A DNA stretch of 64,000 nt from positions 126,130 to 190,129 of the forward strand of contig NW_006920879.1 in NCBI RefSeq assembly GCF_000417875.1. The letters are read 5' to 3'. Every line of letters begins with the position of its first letter. Positions within the stretch are counted from its first letter, which is position 1. Origin of the DNA: Pseudozyma flocculosa PF-1. Its lineage: Eukaryota; Basidiomycota; Ustilaginomycetes; Ustilaginales; Ustilaginaceae. This document shows positions 26,301 to 38,034 of the stretch, piece by piece. The notes under the pieces are model-generated. The model did no database searches. It worked only from the letters and a program-made list of their open reading frames with translations, and was not told where the DNA came from. The position numbers were made by a program, and so were the translations under genes.

Positions 26301-26829
26301 CAAGCAGGACCCGGGTGGAAGAAGGCAGAGGGCGATATGGACAGCAGGGTCCCATAGGCTCACCGACAGCGGTGGCGCTGGCGGCGCAGACCGCGTCGGC
26401 GAGGGGGGAAAAGAAACAACAAGAAGCCCGTGACGTGCAACATGATACAGCTGGCGGACGATCGATGCCGTGGCGCGCCGCGGCGTGGCAGGGCGGTGTG
26501 GGGGGGTGTGGTCCTATGGCGAAAGTCGACTGTGTGAGCCCGACGAGCGCGTTGGCACAGCCGGGTGCCATCAGCGACGTCGTGCGCGCGAAACGGCCGA
26601 CCACGCCACCGCCTTCGTCCTCGAAAGCGGCTTGATGGCTGTCGCCGGAGGAAAGCGATTCGACCAGGTAGGCCTCGCGTCGCCCCTGGCCAGGTCCAGC
26701 CTATGGCCGCTTTCAAGAGGCGCGCGCGTGCGCACGCGCCGCAAGTGGCAGACGAAAGGAGAAGAGGGGAAGGCGTCGAAGCTGCCGGAGCAAACCCTCG
26801 CGCCCCCGGTTTCCCTTCCGATGCGCTGC
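23325..26829. other. 3.5 kb gene-free spacer
   Basis: Upstream of the LIM gene and downstream of the UPF0658 gene. Both strands have open frames near 23,670-24,660, but these are low-complexity Pro/Arg/Ser or Gly/Arg translations typical of GC-rich non-coding DNA. Visible structures are a purine-rich GAGGACGAGG tract near 24,395-24,440, adjoining (GCAC)n and (TCGG)n runs at about 25,238-25,282, GGCAGGCAGG repeats near 25,564-25,583, and TACTGTA words near 25,377 and 26,128. Confidence 0.5.
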
Positions 26830-28099
26830 TCAATCGATGCTGAGCCGTGGTTGCAGGTGCAGCACGCTGGTGCTTCCGTCGCCGAGCGGCGTCAGCGCCT
26901 TGCCGTCGTAGCCGACAATGAGGCCCTGCTGTCGCGCCATCTGCTTTTCCCGCGAGTGCCGCCCGATGGCGTTCTTGAGGCCGCGGTCAAAGTTGCGCGT
27001 GCACCGTATCGTCATGGCCACCGTCACGAGGATCATGAGAATGGCCAGCACGGAAAACGTCGTGAGGCTCTTGTAGACCTCCTGGTAGAGGCCCGTCCGC
27101 CCCTGCCAGATGCGGATCAGCTTGTAGCTGAAGTAGGTCATGGCGCCCGCCAGCCCGACGGTGAAGAGCGACATGCCCCACCGCAGCTCCTGGCGCACCG
27201 ACCACATGGCAAAGCAGAGGATGATCAGGGTAAAGGGCGCCGAGACCATCGTGATGATGCGCTCCGCCAGGCCAATCTGCTGCACCACGAGGATGAGCTG
27301 AATGCAGAAGGCGATGAAGATGAAGAAGTCGAACTTGAGCAGGGCGAGGAAGATCTGGTAGTGGAGGTAGGCGCGCTTGAGGCCGCGGTCGGCGCCAATC
27401 TTCTTGTAGATCTGCCAGCCAAACTCCTTCCACATCTGCCAGCCGAGGATGATGAACGCGATCTCGGCGACGCCGATCACGATCGGGATGGCGCCCGTCA
27501 GAATCTGGACGGGCACCGTCTGCGCGCTGCCTTCGAGCACTCCGTCGCCGAGCACGTCCCGGATCTCCTGGATCTGGATGACGGAGTAAACGAGGCTGGC
27601 GGACAGAAGAGAGCGGGGGGAGGGCGGGGAGGCAGGGACAGGTCAGCTGCGCTGCTCGCATCCCGGCCCGGCGGCAGTGCCGCGGCAGCAACCAATCGAC
27701 GACGGCGACGATGGCGACGAGGACTCACAAGCACAGGTTGAAGACGAGCAGGCTGATGACCAGAATCGTGTTGCGGTTGACGACGGCGTCGATGGCCAGG
27801 AGCATCTGGTAGGCGTGCGCGATGGCAAAGACCATGACAAAGACGGGGAGCGCCTGGGACTTGGCGCCCTCGAGCACGCTGGCGGTGCCGGTGGTGATCT
27901 GCTTGTGGAGACGATACCGGGCGAGGAGGACGCCTTCGATCGAGATGTTGACGGCGGCCTCGCCCAGGGTGATGAGGAGGAAGAGGCGGCAGGACCACGA
28001 TCTGGGGATCCAGGACCAGAGGCGGGAGATGCCTTGCGCCGGCGGTGGTGGGCCGTAGGGCTGTCTGAAGCTGCCGCTCATGATCGAGTTCTTGCTCAT
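26830..28099 (-). CDS. UPF0658 family Golgi membrane protein
   Basis: Two exons (28099-27729 and 27595-26830) give 378 residues in phase. The protein starts MSKNSIMSGSFRQPYGPPPP and has about eight hydrophobic spans, for example LPVFVMVFAIAHAYQMLLAI, TGAIPIVIGVAEIAFIILGW and FDFFIFIAFCIQLILVV. Between spans lies the family-like block WQMWKEFGWQIYKKIGADRG. This matches the fungal UPF0658 Golgi apparatus membrane proteins (S. pombe C1952.10c type), whose molecular function is not established. The C-terminal 45 residues after the last span are polar and probably cytosolic. Confidence 0.85.
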
Positions 28100-30448
28100 G
28101 TCCGGCACGAGAAGAAGCGAGTGTGAGGCGGCAGGAGGGGGCGGAAGAAGGGCGGAGGGTCTGTCTGTCGGAGGCGGGAGTGTCGGTTCGAGTGAGGCGG
28201 GTCTTCTTTGTCGCCGAGGAGGCAAACGGTCGAGGGGTCAAGGGCGAGCGAAGAAGGGACGAGAGAGGGAAGGTGGGAAGCGAGACGAAGCTCCGAGTGA
28301 CTGGGCCAGCGAGGCACTCGGGTGAAGGTCGAGGCGTGGGACGAGGTTCTGAACGCAGGCTTCAGAGGGCGGTTGCTACCAGAGCAAGCGGACGACGAGC
28401 TGCGAGCGAAGATGGAGGTGTATGACGGACGTGATGAAGGAGGGTGAGGGGTGGCGAGTAAGAGTCGAGGCTGCGTTGGTTGTCGGCGAGTTGCTGGACA
28501 ACGCTGATCGGCTGGGTTGATGTTGGACTGAGCAGATCAGACCAGAACAGGAGACGGTCGGCGTCTGGCTGAGGGAGGCCAGCAAAGACGACGAGAGTAG
28601 CGGTGTGTGTTGTGTGTCGGGGGGGCCAGATGTCCGAGCGTGGGTGCTAGGAGCAAGTGCGAGGTGGGTGAGTGGGCGGCCGTGCTAGGGCGAGTTGGTG
28701 CCAAAGAGTGTGGGGCTTGTATGAGAGAGTGTGTGTATGCTGCGGCGCGCGACAGCAGAAGTCGGCACAGAGAAAGCTGATCGACGAGGCGGAGGTGGAG
28801 AGTGGACCAGAGGCGTGGAATGGAGTGGAGTGGAGTGGAGCGGATTCGAGTGGAATGAGGTGACTCGGTTGTAGATGATGGTGGTGGCGAGGAGGGAGAG
28901 AGTGAAGGGGAGAGAGGGGTAGAGAGGGGAGAGCTGGCCGGAGATGGGGTTCGATGGGGTTGCTGGTGGGGTGGTGATGGTGGTGATGGTGGTGATGTTG
29001 TCGATGGTGGGTTGCAACTGGAGGCGCGGGTTGCCAAGGCGGGTGTGCAGCCCAGCTGCCGCCCTGACTGGCCTGGCCTGCCCTGGTTCCGCTCTCTCTC
29101 ACTGATCTGAGCTTGACCTGGCTCGCGCGCGGCGTGCCTGCCGAGCCAAGAAAGACGGCCGGCCGGCCTGGCTGGCCTGGCAGGCCAAGCAAAGTCCAAA
29201 TTGGGAGCGCCCCGCGCCCAAACCAGAGACAGAGAGGCAGCGCAGCGCAAAGTAGTGTGGCAGCCAGCAGCCACGGCAGCAGCAGCAGCATGCCACGCCA
29301 CGCCATCTGCTTCCTGCTGCCTGACCTGGCCTCTCGGTGGTCGCCACTCTTTCCCCCCCTCCGCCCCTATCGCGTGCCCTGCGGCTCCATTTCGACGATG
29401 ACTGCAATTGATCGATCTCGATTGACTGATTGTCCTAGCCTGGCCAGCTCGATGAAGCCGGCAGCGGCCAGGCGATCCGCAGTGCGTAGAAGCCAGGTAC
29501 TACTACTGTGGGTCATGGTCACCACGCACGTCGGTGCCGCTGTGAGCTGGCAAGGCCTGGCACCCCATTCAGCGAGTCGGCTCGGGTCGGGTCCGCTGCA
29601 AGCCCATGGCGCGTTCCTCGACGACGACGACGACGGCGGACGTACGTGTATTGGACTCTCGCGCGGTTCTCCCTTCGCTCGCTTGCTCGCAGGCAGGCCG
29701 GTCTCCCAACCCTGCCTGAGAGAGGCCGACCTGCGGGGTCCTCTCCTCCGAACACATTCGATCTCTTGAACGCCGTCGGCCTTCGGCACCGTGGTGAGTA
29801 CCCCCACCTCCTCTGCCTGCTCTGCCTGCTCTGCCTGCATTCATAATCAAGAATCTGCTGTTGTCTGTCGAGGGTGGCTGGAGATGAAGCTGAGCCTGGT
29901 ACCGTAGTAGCAGCGGTCCGAAAACGCTACAACGCCCCAACTCTGCACCTCTTCTGTATGCACGCCAGGCCGACGGTAGCCAGCAGGCCTGGCAAGAATA
30001 AGCCCAAAGGCTAGACCAGTTTCGACGACAACGACGCCGCAGAGGACCCTATCAACGCGATGCCGGGGAGAGAGGACAGATCAGAGTAGATAGAGCGGGG
30101 CCTGCCAGGTGGCCTTTCACACACAACTGGTTCCCGACAAAGCAGCAAGCAAGACGGGCGGAGGTGGGTTCTTGATCGTCCCCCTTAGCTCGCTCATTCT
30201 GCTTCATGATGCCACGTCGTTGGCGGCTGTTTGCACGACCTTGAGCCAGCCCCTGCACCTGGCCTTTGTCTTCGTCGGTTGGCATGCAGTGCGGGCGCAA
30301 GATCCGGCTCACTGCACGCGCATGCCAGCTCGACGGGGCATGGCCTCCTGTGAAGACATTCGAACAGCGGCTGAAGACGGCCAGCATGGATGGCAAACGA
30401 CGCCGTGGAAGTGGGGCCTGATCATTGACGACCCAAACGATCAACACC

Positions 30449-30481
<33 letters not shown>

Positions 30482-30504
30482 GCTCACTGCGCCGGCGCGG
30501 CCCT
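28100..30504. other. 2.4 kb gene-free, microsatellite-rich spacer
   Basis: Upstream of the UPF0658 gene and downstream of the nucleoporin gene. It contains GGAGT repeats near 28,815-28,842, GGTGAT repeats near 28,972-28,998, GGCCTGG words near 29,160-29,185, CTGCCTGCTCTG repeats near 29,805-29,830 and a TCTCTG/TCTC run near 30,450-30,480. I find no convincing gene. Confidence 0.5.
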
Positions 30505-33500
30505 TCAGGCAGCAGGGATCCATTCCCTGCCGGCCCCTTCGCGTTCGCGGCGCTTCGTCTCGCGATCCAGATCCGCCTCGCCCTGCCTCTTGACCTCCCG
30601 CGTCCGTCGCTCCAGCCCCTCGACCCTGCCGTCGAGCGCCTGCCGCAGCTCGGCAGCCAGCCCGCGCGTCGTCGTCGCCGAGGCCGACCCCGCCGGCGGC
30701 CGGCTGTCGGGATCCTCGGCCTGCAGCAGCACCTCGTCGAACAGCGAGTAGGGCAGCCATGAAGAGCCGGGACGCTTGTTGTGCTTGAGCCTCGTGTCGG
30801 TCTCCTGCACAGGGTCGAAGCGCAACGCCAGTCGAGGTAAGAAGGAAGAAGAGAGAAAGGGGCGGGGCGAGTCAGCAGACAAGCCCCGCAGCAACAAACC
30901 GGAAAGAAAGTTGCCGCTCTGGCGCGCCTCGGCGAGCGACCGTGGTACTCACGCTCTTGACCATGGCGATGCAGGCCCGCAGCGCCTCGTCAATCATGCC
31001 GTAGCGGCGTAGCACGCGAACGACGGCGTCGGGCCGTTGCCGCTCGAACCACTGCTTTAGACACGCGGGCATCTCGCCAAACAGCCGCAGGCTCACCACC
31101 TTGTCGAGCACCACCAGCCGGTAGCGCCAGCAGCCCTGCTCGGTGTCAAACATGTCGAGGTGCAGCTCGAGGTACCGCCAGGCGCGCTCGGACGCCGATT
31201 CGGTCCAACCCGCCGCCTTTTCCGACAGCGCCAGGAACGACGCTTCCGGCTCCTCGAGGTCCTCGTCCGAGTCCTGCAGCGCCAGCACGTCGCCCTCGGC
31301 GCTGCTGACGGCATCGCTACCCCGGGCGCGCAGGCGCAGCGTGCGTGCGCGCGCCAGGGCGACGCACTTGGTCGCCAGGCTGGCAAAGATGGGCGTCATG
31401 TCGACGTCGAGCGCACTGGCCGTCGAAAAGGCCAGGTCGAAGCGGTCGGCGTTGACAAAGAGCAGCACCGCATCCGAGGGGCGCAGCGTCGACGTCGAGT
31501 ACCCGAGCTCCGGGTAGCGCCCGACGAGCTCGAGGCGCGCCAGGATCAAGGCGTACTCGCGGCGGATGTCTGGCAGCGACACGATCCGGATCTCGCGCGC
31601 CGTCGGAGCGAAGAGGTTCGAAGGGACGTAGCTCGTCAGCGCGCGCGGGCCGGAGCTCTTGGCCCTCCGAGAGGCCGCCTGCTCGTCGTCCTGCCCACCA
31701 AAGAGGAGCGACGAGGCTGCGGCGCCGCCTGCCGCCTCGTCGGCGTCGGACGTGTCGGCATGCGCGAACCACGCGTTCTCCGGGCGGATCATCGAGAGGG
31801 CGTTGATCGAGGCGAGGTAGCTCTGCGCCTGCTTGACGGCCAGGTCCATGAAGTCGCCGACCGGATCGAGGCCGGCCCTGTCGCCTCCGCGGTGGATCTC
31901 GCCGATCCGCTGGGCGTGCTGGTACATGACGGCGCCGGCGCTCTTGAGGTCGCCGCGGAAGATGTGGTACGAGTAGAGGACGAAGTAGTAGTTGGGTGTC
32001 GACAGCGGGTCCGAGTTGCGCGCCTTGAACGACAGCGTCCGCTCGATCTCGGGTTGCAGGCCCGGGAAGCTGAACTTGAGCAGCGTCCCGATCTCGCCCG
32101 CCTCGCACATGACGCCCACCAGGCTGCGCAGGCAGTCCTTCTGCAGGCCCGGGTGCGGCAGCGCCATGATGGTGGCGTAGGCCTCGGAAAAGTCGTGCAT
32201 GTCGAGCTGGGCGCGGAAGATCTTGAACCACAGGTCACGCGAGGTGGCCTGCTCGCCGCCGTCCCCGCTCGCGCCGCCGGCAAAGTCGTCGCCAGCCTCG
32301 ATCGACGCCTGGCAGAACTTGGCCACGTGGAAGGGGGAGTCGGCGACCTCGAAGAATGACGAGACGTGGCGGTAGAAGAGGGCAGCCCGATCCTTGGCAG
32401 AGACGCTGGTGATCGACGGCGGTAGAAGGTCGACGAGGCCGTCCGCATTCCTCTGCAGGAGGGCAGGTGCCTCGACGGCTGGCACGACACGCTCAAACGC
32501 CTCGCCGGCTTCATCGAGGCGGCCGAGGTATACGAGCGCCCGCGCCCGCACGTAGTGGGCTGCGGGCGTCGGAGGAAAGTGCGAGAGGAACGCGAGCGCC
32601 GCCGAGGGGAAGCCCTGGCGCACCAGCGCGTCGCCCATCCGCGCGTGCCCGGCGCTCAGCACGGGCATCGGCGGTGTGCTCGCCTGGTCGCCGACCTCGC
32701 CTTTGAGCAGGTCCGACGAGCCAAGGGCGCGCACGACGACCGAGCCGATCTTGCGGCCCAGGCTCGAAGCGGCCCGGCGGTCGTCGGCGGCGCTGACGAC
32801 GAGGAGCTGGTTGGCCACGCAGAAGTGGAGCAGGCTCGGCCATTCGAACTGACGGCGCCTCTCGTCTTCTCCTTGGCGACCGAGGGGAAGAGCGACGCTC
32901 AAGCGTCCCAGCCGGGCGGCAAGGTTGTCGCGGTCGCCGGCTTCGAACGACTGCGCCTGGATCTCGGCAACGCCCGGAGTCCGCGCCAGCTCGAGGAGGG
33001 CGTTGAGGCTCTGCAGGGTCGAGAGGGCGTGTGCGACGTAGAGCGGGATGTCGGACACCTGGGCTGCCGTGTCACTGCACGAGTACAGCGCGATGACCAG
33101 GATCGCAAAGGTCGTTGCGAGAGTGTGCCTGACAGCGACCGCCTGCAGGAGCGCGTCGCCGCAGAGCGAAGCGCCCAGGTCAGACAGGGTCACGTCGCTG
33201 TGGCGGCGCAGAGGCGCGGTCGGGTCCTGGTCGCCCTCGAAGCCGCTTGTCAGGAGCGCAACGACATCGCTGAGCGCGGATTCGAGGCTGGCGCCCAGTG
33301 TGTTGACCAGCTTCTCGACCACGGCGGTGGCAATACCCTCGATGTTGCAGAGGTCCATGCACCACAACTCCGTCGCAGCCTGCTCCAACGAGAAGCCGAG
33401 CGGCGACGAAAACAGCTTCTGGACGGAGCCGGTGAATGCCTCGATGTCGACGGGCGAGAACTGCTGGACGAGCTGCGAGGCGGCATCGACGACCTCAAAG

Positions 33501-35776
33501 ACATCGGCCACGGTGGCAGACGTTGAGCCGAGCACAGGGAGGATGTCGGCGCTGTGCAAGTCGGCGGCCGAGAAGAGCAACCGACGTTCGGCCGCGACCT
33601 GCTCGAGCGCGGACGGGTTGAGGCCCTTGGCGGCCGCGGCAGCCTCGGCGAACTCCCCAAGGCGTTGCAGCCTCTCGACGATGCTGGGGCCGTCCTCGAG
33701 CGTGGGAACGCAGAGGGCTGCTCGCGTGACGACTAGCGGCTCGGCCACGGTGCCGGCCGCTCCGTAGGCCTCAAGCCTAGGCATCGAGAGCTCAATGGGC
33801 CAGAGCGCGCTGCCCTCGATCTGCTCGGCGAGGCCAACGAAGCGCGTCCACTCGCGGACGATCGAGCTGTGAAACTTGTCGTAGAGCTTGCCGCCGGTCT
33901 TGGGATCCACCTCGAGCTCGCAGTTGCTGGCCACGATGGTGCCAACCTCCTCGGCCAGGCTGCCGAAAAGGGTCGATGGCTGCCGCGACGTCGACGGGAC
34001 GGCATCGCGGTACATCTTGATGGCGGTGCGGAGCGTCGACTCCGAGAACCTGCCGGGCTCGAGGACGCGAGACAGGAAGACGTCGGCCGGGTCGGCCGAC
34101 TTCCTCGTCGCCTCGAGGATCTCTTCGAAGTCGTCTCCGTGCATCGGTCGGAAGTGGCGCTCGCAGCTGACGGTCCTCCAGTCGTCGTCGGGCGCAGCGG
34201 CGCCGCTAAGCCTGATGCTAGTGCTGCTCTCGTCCGGTCCAGAGGGAGCCGCCGACTCATCGCCGATCCGGGTATACTTGAGCAGCGGGCCGTTGCCGGC
34301 GTCCCAGAGCGTCCACATCGCCCAGGCTTCGTCGGCGTCCTCGGAAATGGGCGCGATGGCAACGTCGCGGAGCTCGATGCCCCTGCCGCGCGTCTCGGGA
34401 TCGCATCGCTTCTCCCATACCAGCGAGACTTCGCCGAGCCCGCCAGAAGAGCTCCGGCTCTCTTCGAGGTCGACCGAGTAGAGCGCAAACATGTTGCCGT
34501 GGGGCATCGGCGCGGGCACGTAGGCGAGCAGATACCTGACGGAGCTGTTGGCTTCGTCGTCGCGGGCCGAGAAGAGCTTGAGCATCGGCTTCGCATTCAG
34601 GCCGAAGGGCGGTACACCGTCCTTTGAACCGCGCGCGTCGGCGTCGTCTCCGGCCACCATGAGCTGCCGTTCCGCCGTCGCCCCGGGATCCGCCGAGATG
34701 GGAAGGTCGAGGGTGCGGACGCAGCTCTCCGAGACGAGGTTCCAGACGCGCAGCTTGCGATCCCGGCTGGCGGCGAACGCGAGGGCATAGCCGTTGCCGT
34801 CGACGTAGGTGGTGACGGAGAGGGCGTGGGTGGGCGAAGAGGAGGCGTCTATCGGCGAAGCGGAGCGGCTGAAGAAGCGCGAGACGCCCGAGAGGAACGA
34901 CGTGGGCCGCAGCACGCTCTCCTTCCAGGTTCCCTCGAAGCCGTGGTCGCCAGAGCGGACCTGCTGCAGCTTGACGATCGATCCGTCTCCGCAGGTGAGC
35001 AGGACCAGACCCGCATCCTCGATGAATGCGTGGGTTGCCGCTCTGGAGCCCACAGCCGACCCGCTGGACGAGTCGTGGGCGGCCAGCTGCGAGACGCGGT
35101 ACTCGGTCGACCACGCGGGCCCCAGCGATGCCGCGTGGAAGAGGAAGGGCAGCGGAAAGTTGAGGCGGTAGAGGTAGCCGGTCGTAGTGACGGCGACCAC
35201 GTAGAGGCAGCCGGATAGCCGGTCGGCAAACAGACCGACGTTTGGGAGCAAGGGCGCTGGAAAGAGGAACGTCTTGGGCGGCGGGCCCGACTGCAAGGCG
35301 TCGAGGCTAGGCGCAAAGGTATCCGACTTGGCGAGGGCGCGGCTGTTGGTGGCGGCCGCTGGCACGGAGCCTTGGGATGAAGAGATGCGGCACCAGCGCA
35401 GCTCGAGCTCGCGGGCGCCGGCGACAGCGCGAGCGAGGACGAAGCCGGCGTCGTAGCCCGAAGCAGGCGAGGGAAAGTAGGCTCTTGCGTGGGCGGCATG
35501 GTGTTCTGGGATGCTGCTGTAGGGACTGCTGGTGCTGGTGCTGGCGCTAGTGCTGCTGTTGCTGTTGTAGCCGGGGTGGCTGGGAGTGGGTACCGTGATT
35601 GGCTCGTCTTGGGACTGAGAGAGGTGGATGCTGTCGCGAGAGGTGCTGGGCCCGATGGCGGCCGTGGCCAGGCGGTAGGGAGTGTATGGTAGCGGCATCC
35701 TGGCAAGGGCGGTGTCGAAGTGCAGCGTTCGGCAGGTCTGAGTGCGCGAGGGTGGTGCAGTCGGCCTATCGCTCAA
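30505..35776 (-). CDS. NUP120: nucleoporin Nup120/Nup160 (Y-complex subunit)
   Basis: Nup120 (animal Nup160) is a stalk and arm subunit of the Y-shaped outer-ring complex of the nuclear pore. Two exons (35776-30953 and 30804-30505) give 1,707 residues in phase. The N-terminal third shows beta-propeller segments (GYLYRLNFPLPFLFH, FAASRDRKLRVWNLVSESCV). The remainder is an alpha-solenoid with typical pieces such as HARMGDALVRQGFPSAALAF, NYYFVLYSYHIFRGDLKSAG and LARLELVGRYPELGYS. The C-terminus after the intron is charged (LERRTREVKRQGEADLDRET). The family is often 1,000-1,500 residues, so this is long; low-complexity inserts account for the difference. The start is not certain: a second in-frame ATG at 35698 (MPLPYTPYRL) is as plausible as the first. 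Confidence 0.85.
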
Positions 35777-36798
35777 GGAATGAGGGGCGGCGGGAAGGCA
35801 GCTGGAAGGTGGTCAGCCGCTGTGGAACCCCATGCCTCCGCCGTGGATGGTCTGCGGCAGTCGCCGTTCCAAAAGAGGAGCAGTCGCAGTTTCGGGCTCC
35901 GCCTGAGATAAGACAGAGAAACGGCGCGGTATGGGTGCAAGATGAGTGGGTAGCGGGGGTGTGAATGGACGAGGTATGGAGGTGAAGTGGAAAGCGCGAC
36001 ACAGAGAGAGAGAGGGAGGGAGGGAGGCAGCTGGGCGCGTGTTGATCTTGTCTTCCTGGCAGGCCAGGCGAGGCGCAGCTGCAGCAGCCCCGATTGGCGG
36101 CGGGCCGACTGCCATCTCTCGCCCCGCCTCGAAAAAAATCAGAGAGCAGCTGCTGGTGATCGGGCCTCCTCCACCACCACCACCGCCACTTCCACCACTA
36201 CCACCGACCACTCCCGCAAACGACATCCTTCCGATCCAGGTCAAGACTACTGGCGAATGCTGAAGGAGATCAAAGCCAGTCAGCCAGCCTCGTCCAGCAT
36301 TTCAACGGACTCGCTCGATCCGGACGCATCAAGATTGAGGTACCGGTACGAAGCATCCGGACACCCTCTCGCCGCCATCGGCCGCCGCCTTCGCGACGTT
36401 GTGTCTTTTGATCGAAGAGTCCAAATTCCATCTCTAGAGAGATCGAAAAACGCTAAAAGTACAGGGCCGCCCCTCGCTTGGGGCTACAGCGCAACTTCTA
36501 GAGGATGCAATGCGGGAGAGGTCTACGTCGATTGAATGAGAGTGGATGCCGCCCGACACGGCTCCCAGCCTCGGCCACGGGGGGGCAGGCTTGCGGCCGC
36601 GCACCCGGGCTCGGGCGAGCTTATGCGGTTCGAGTCGGCGGGTCAGCAGACGCCGGCCGACGGCGACGGTATGCTGCGTTTCTATCTACGGAAAGGGATG
36701 GCAAGGAGCGGTAAGCGGGAGTTTTGGTGTCGACGAAGCGTCCATGGTGGTGATGTCTATCAAAGGGGAACAAGCGGCGGGCGTCTGACCATGCAGGA
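35777..36798. other. spacer upstream of NUP120
   Basis: About 1 kb, presumably the promoter and 5' UTR of NUP120 and the 3' UTR of the chitin deacetylase. It has GAGAGA/GGGA repeats near 36,003-36,027 and CCACCACCAC runs near 36,170-36,200. No gene seen. Confidence 0.55.
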
Positions 36799-38034
36799 TC
36801 AGAGGAGGTAGGCCAGACCTCCGACGACGGCGGCCAGCGAGACCATGCCGAGGCCGGTCGTCGAAGAGGCGGCGCCGCTCGTCTGGTTGCTCTTGGTCGC
36901 CGGCTGGGTGGATCCGGACTTGGCAGCGGAAGCGGCGCCGCTCGACGACGCCGCCTGGCCCGAAGCGCCCGACGACGTCTTGGCGGCGGGGGCGGCGCTC
37001 GAGGTCGACGAGGCGGCGGCGGGGGCGGCGCTCTGGTAGGCGCCCAGCAGCTTGCGGTCGTCGGGCTTGGCCTTGGAGTCAGCGGCGTTCTTGTACCACT
37101 CGGCGCCCGAGAGCTGGGCAATGTTCATTGCATCCCATCCGAGTCCCTTGAGGTCCGGGTAGTAGCCCTTGAAGATGTCGATCGAGGCGTGGGTCAGCTC
37201 GTGCTCGAGGATGATGAGGCCGGGCGACTTGGGGCCCGTGATCCACGGCTTGACCGAGCCCTTGATCTTGTCCGGCTGCTCGTCGGAGCACGAGGAGCCG
37301 CCCTGGTCGTCGAGGCACCAGTCGTCGGTGTCCTTGTTCCAGATGACGCTGGTCAGGCCAAAGACCTCTTCGGCGATGGCGCGGACGCGGTTGTCAATGT
37401 CGCCCTGCGGCGGGCGCCAGTAGCGCGGGATGTAGCCGCCGCTCTGGTCGGCGATGGCCTGCATGGTCCAGCCCAGCTCGCCGACAATCTGCTCGTTGGT
37501 GAGCGTCGTCATGAGGTTGTGGCTCCACGTGTGGACGGCAAAGTGCTGGTTGCCCAGGTCGACGGCCTTCTTGAACTGCGCCGCGTTCTGGACGACGTTG
37601 GAGCCAATCATAAAGTGGGTCGCCGACTGGCTGTTCTGGCCCAGGAAGTCGTAGAGCGAGTCGCTGTTGGTCGTGGGGCCGTCGTCGAAGTTGACGGCGA
37701 TCTTGCCGTCGGGCGCCTCGTGCAGCTCGTTCTTGCCGTAGCACTGGTTGATGGTCCAGGAGCACGTCTTGGGGTCGGTGCCGACGCCGTTGGGGTACGT
37801 GTTGACGCCGGTGGCCTTGTCGAGGACCGAGGCGGGGATGTCGGGGATCTTGCCGGCAGAGACGGCCGTCTTGAGGGCGTCGAGCCACTCCTTGGGGACG
37901 TGGGCCTGGTCGACGACCTCGAGCACGGGCGGGTACTTGCTCGTGTCCTGGCGCGGGCGGATCTCGACGCGGAACGAGGACGGCGTGGCCATGGCCGAGC
38001 CCGCCAGGAGGGCGAGGGTGAGGAACTTGAGCAT
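36799..38034 (-). CDS. chitin deacetylase, probably GPI-anchored
   Basis: A single-exon 411-residue carbohydrate esterase family 4 enzyme that converts cell-wall chitin to chitosan. A signal peptide covers about residues 1-16. The NodB catalytic motifs are all present: NFDDGP (115-120, with metal-binding and catalytic Asp), HTWSH (168-172, metal-binding His), RPPQGDID (207-214), DTDDW (235-239) and ILEHE (275-279, catalytic His). A Ser/Ala-rich tail of about 55 residues follows, ending in a hydrophobic stretch (MVSLAAVVGGLAYLL), which is the layout of a GPI anchor signal. Substrate is inferred from resemblance to basidiomycete chitin deacetylases; other chitooligosaccharide deacetylases share the motifs. 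Confidence 0.93.
   Translation of the reverse strand: MLKFLTLALLAGSAMATPSSFRVEIRPRQDTSKYPPVLEVVDQAHVPKEWLDALKTAVSAGKIPDIPASVLDKATGVNTYPNGVGTDPKTCSWTINQCYGKNELHEAPDGKIAVNFDDGPTTNSDSLYDFLGQNSQSATHFMIGSNVVQNAAQFKKAVDLGNQHFAVHTWSHNLMTTLTNEQIVGELGWTMQAIADQSGGYIPRYWRPPQGDIDNRVRAIAEEVFGLTSVIWNKDTDDWCLDDQGGSSCSDEQPDKIKGSVKPWITGPKSPGLIILEHELTHASIDIFKGYYPDLKGLGWDAMNIAQLSGAEWYKNAADSKAKPDDRKLLGAYQSAAPAAASSTSSAAPAAKTSSGASGQAASSSGAASAAKSGSTQPATKSNQTSGAASSTTGLGMVSLAAVVGGLAYLL

Noticed and set aside
26470..27741. 423-codon plus-strand frame opposite the UPF0658 gene
   Set aside because: It mirrors the membrane protein exon and shows no domain; the minus-strand reading is clearly the gene.
31160..32359. 399-codon plus-strand frame opposite NUP120
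   Set aside because: Antisense shadow of a conserved exon, with no family resemblance.
36620..36640. GCGGTTCGAGTC, considered as a tRNA T-arm
   Set aside because: No acceptor or anticodon stem around it.
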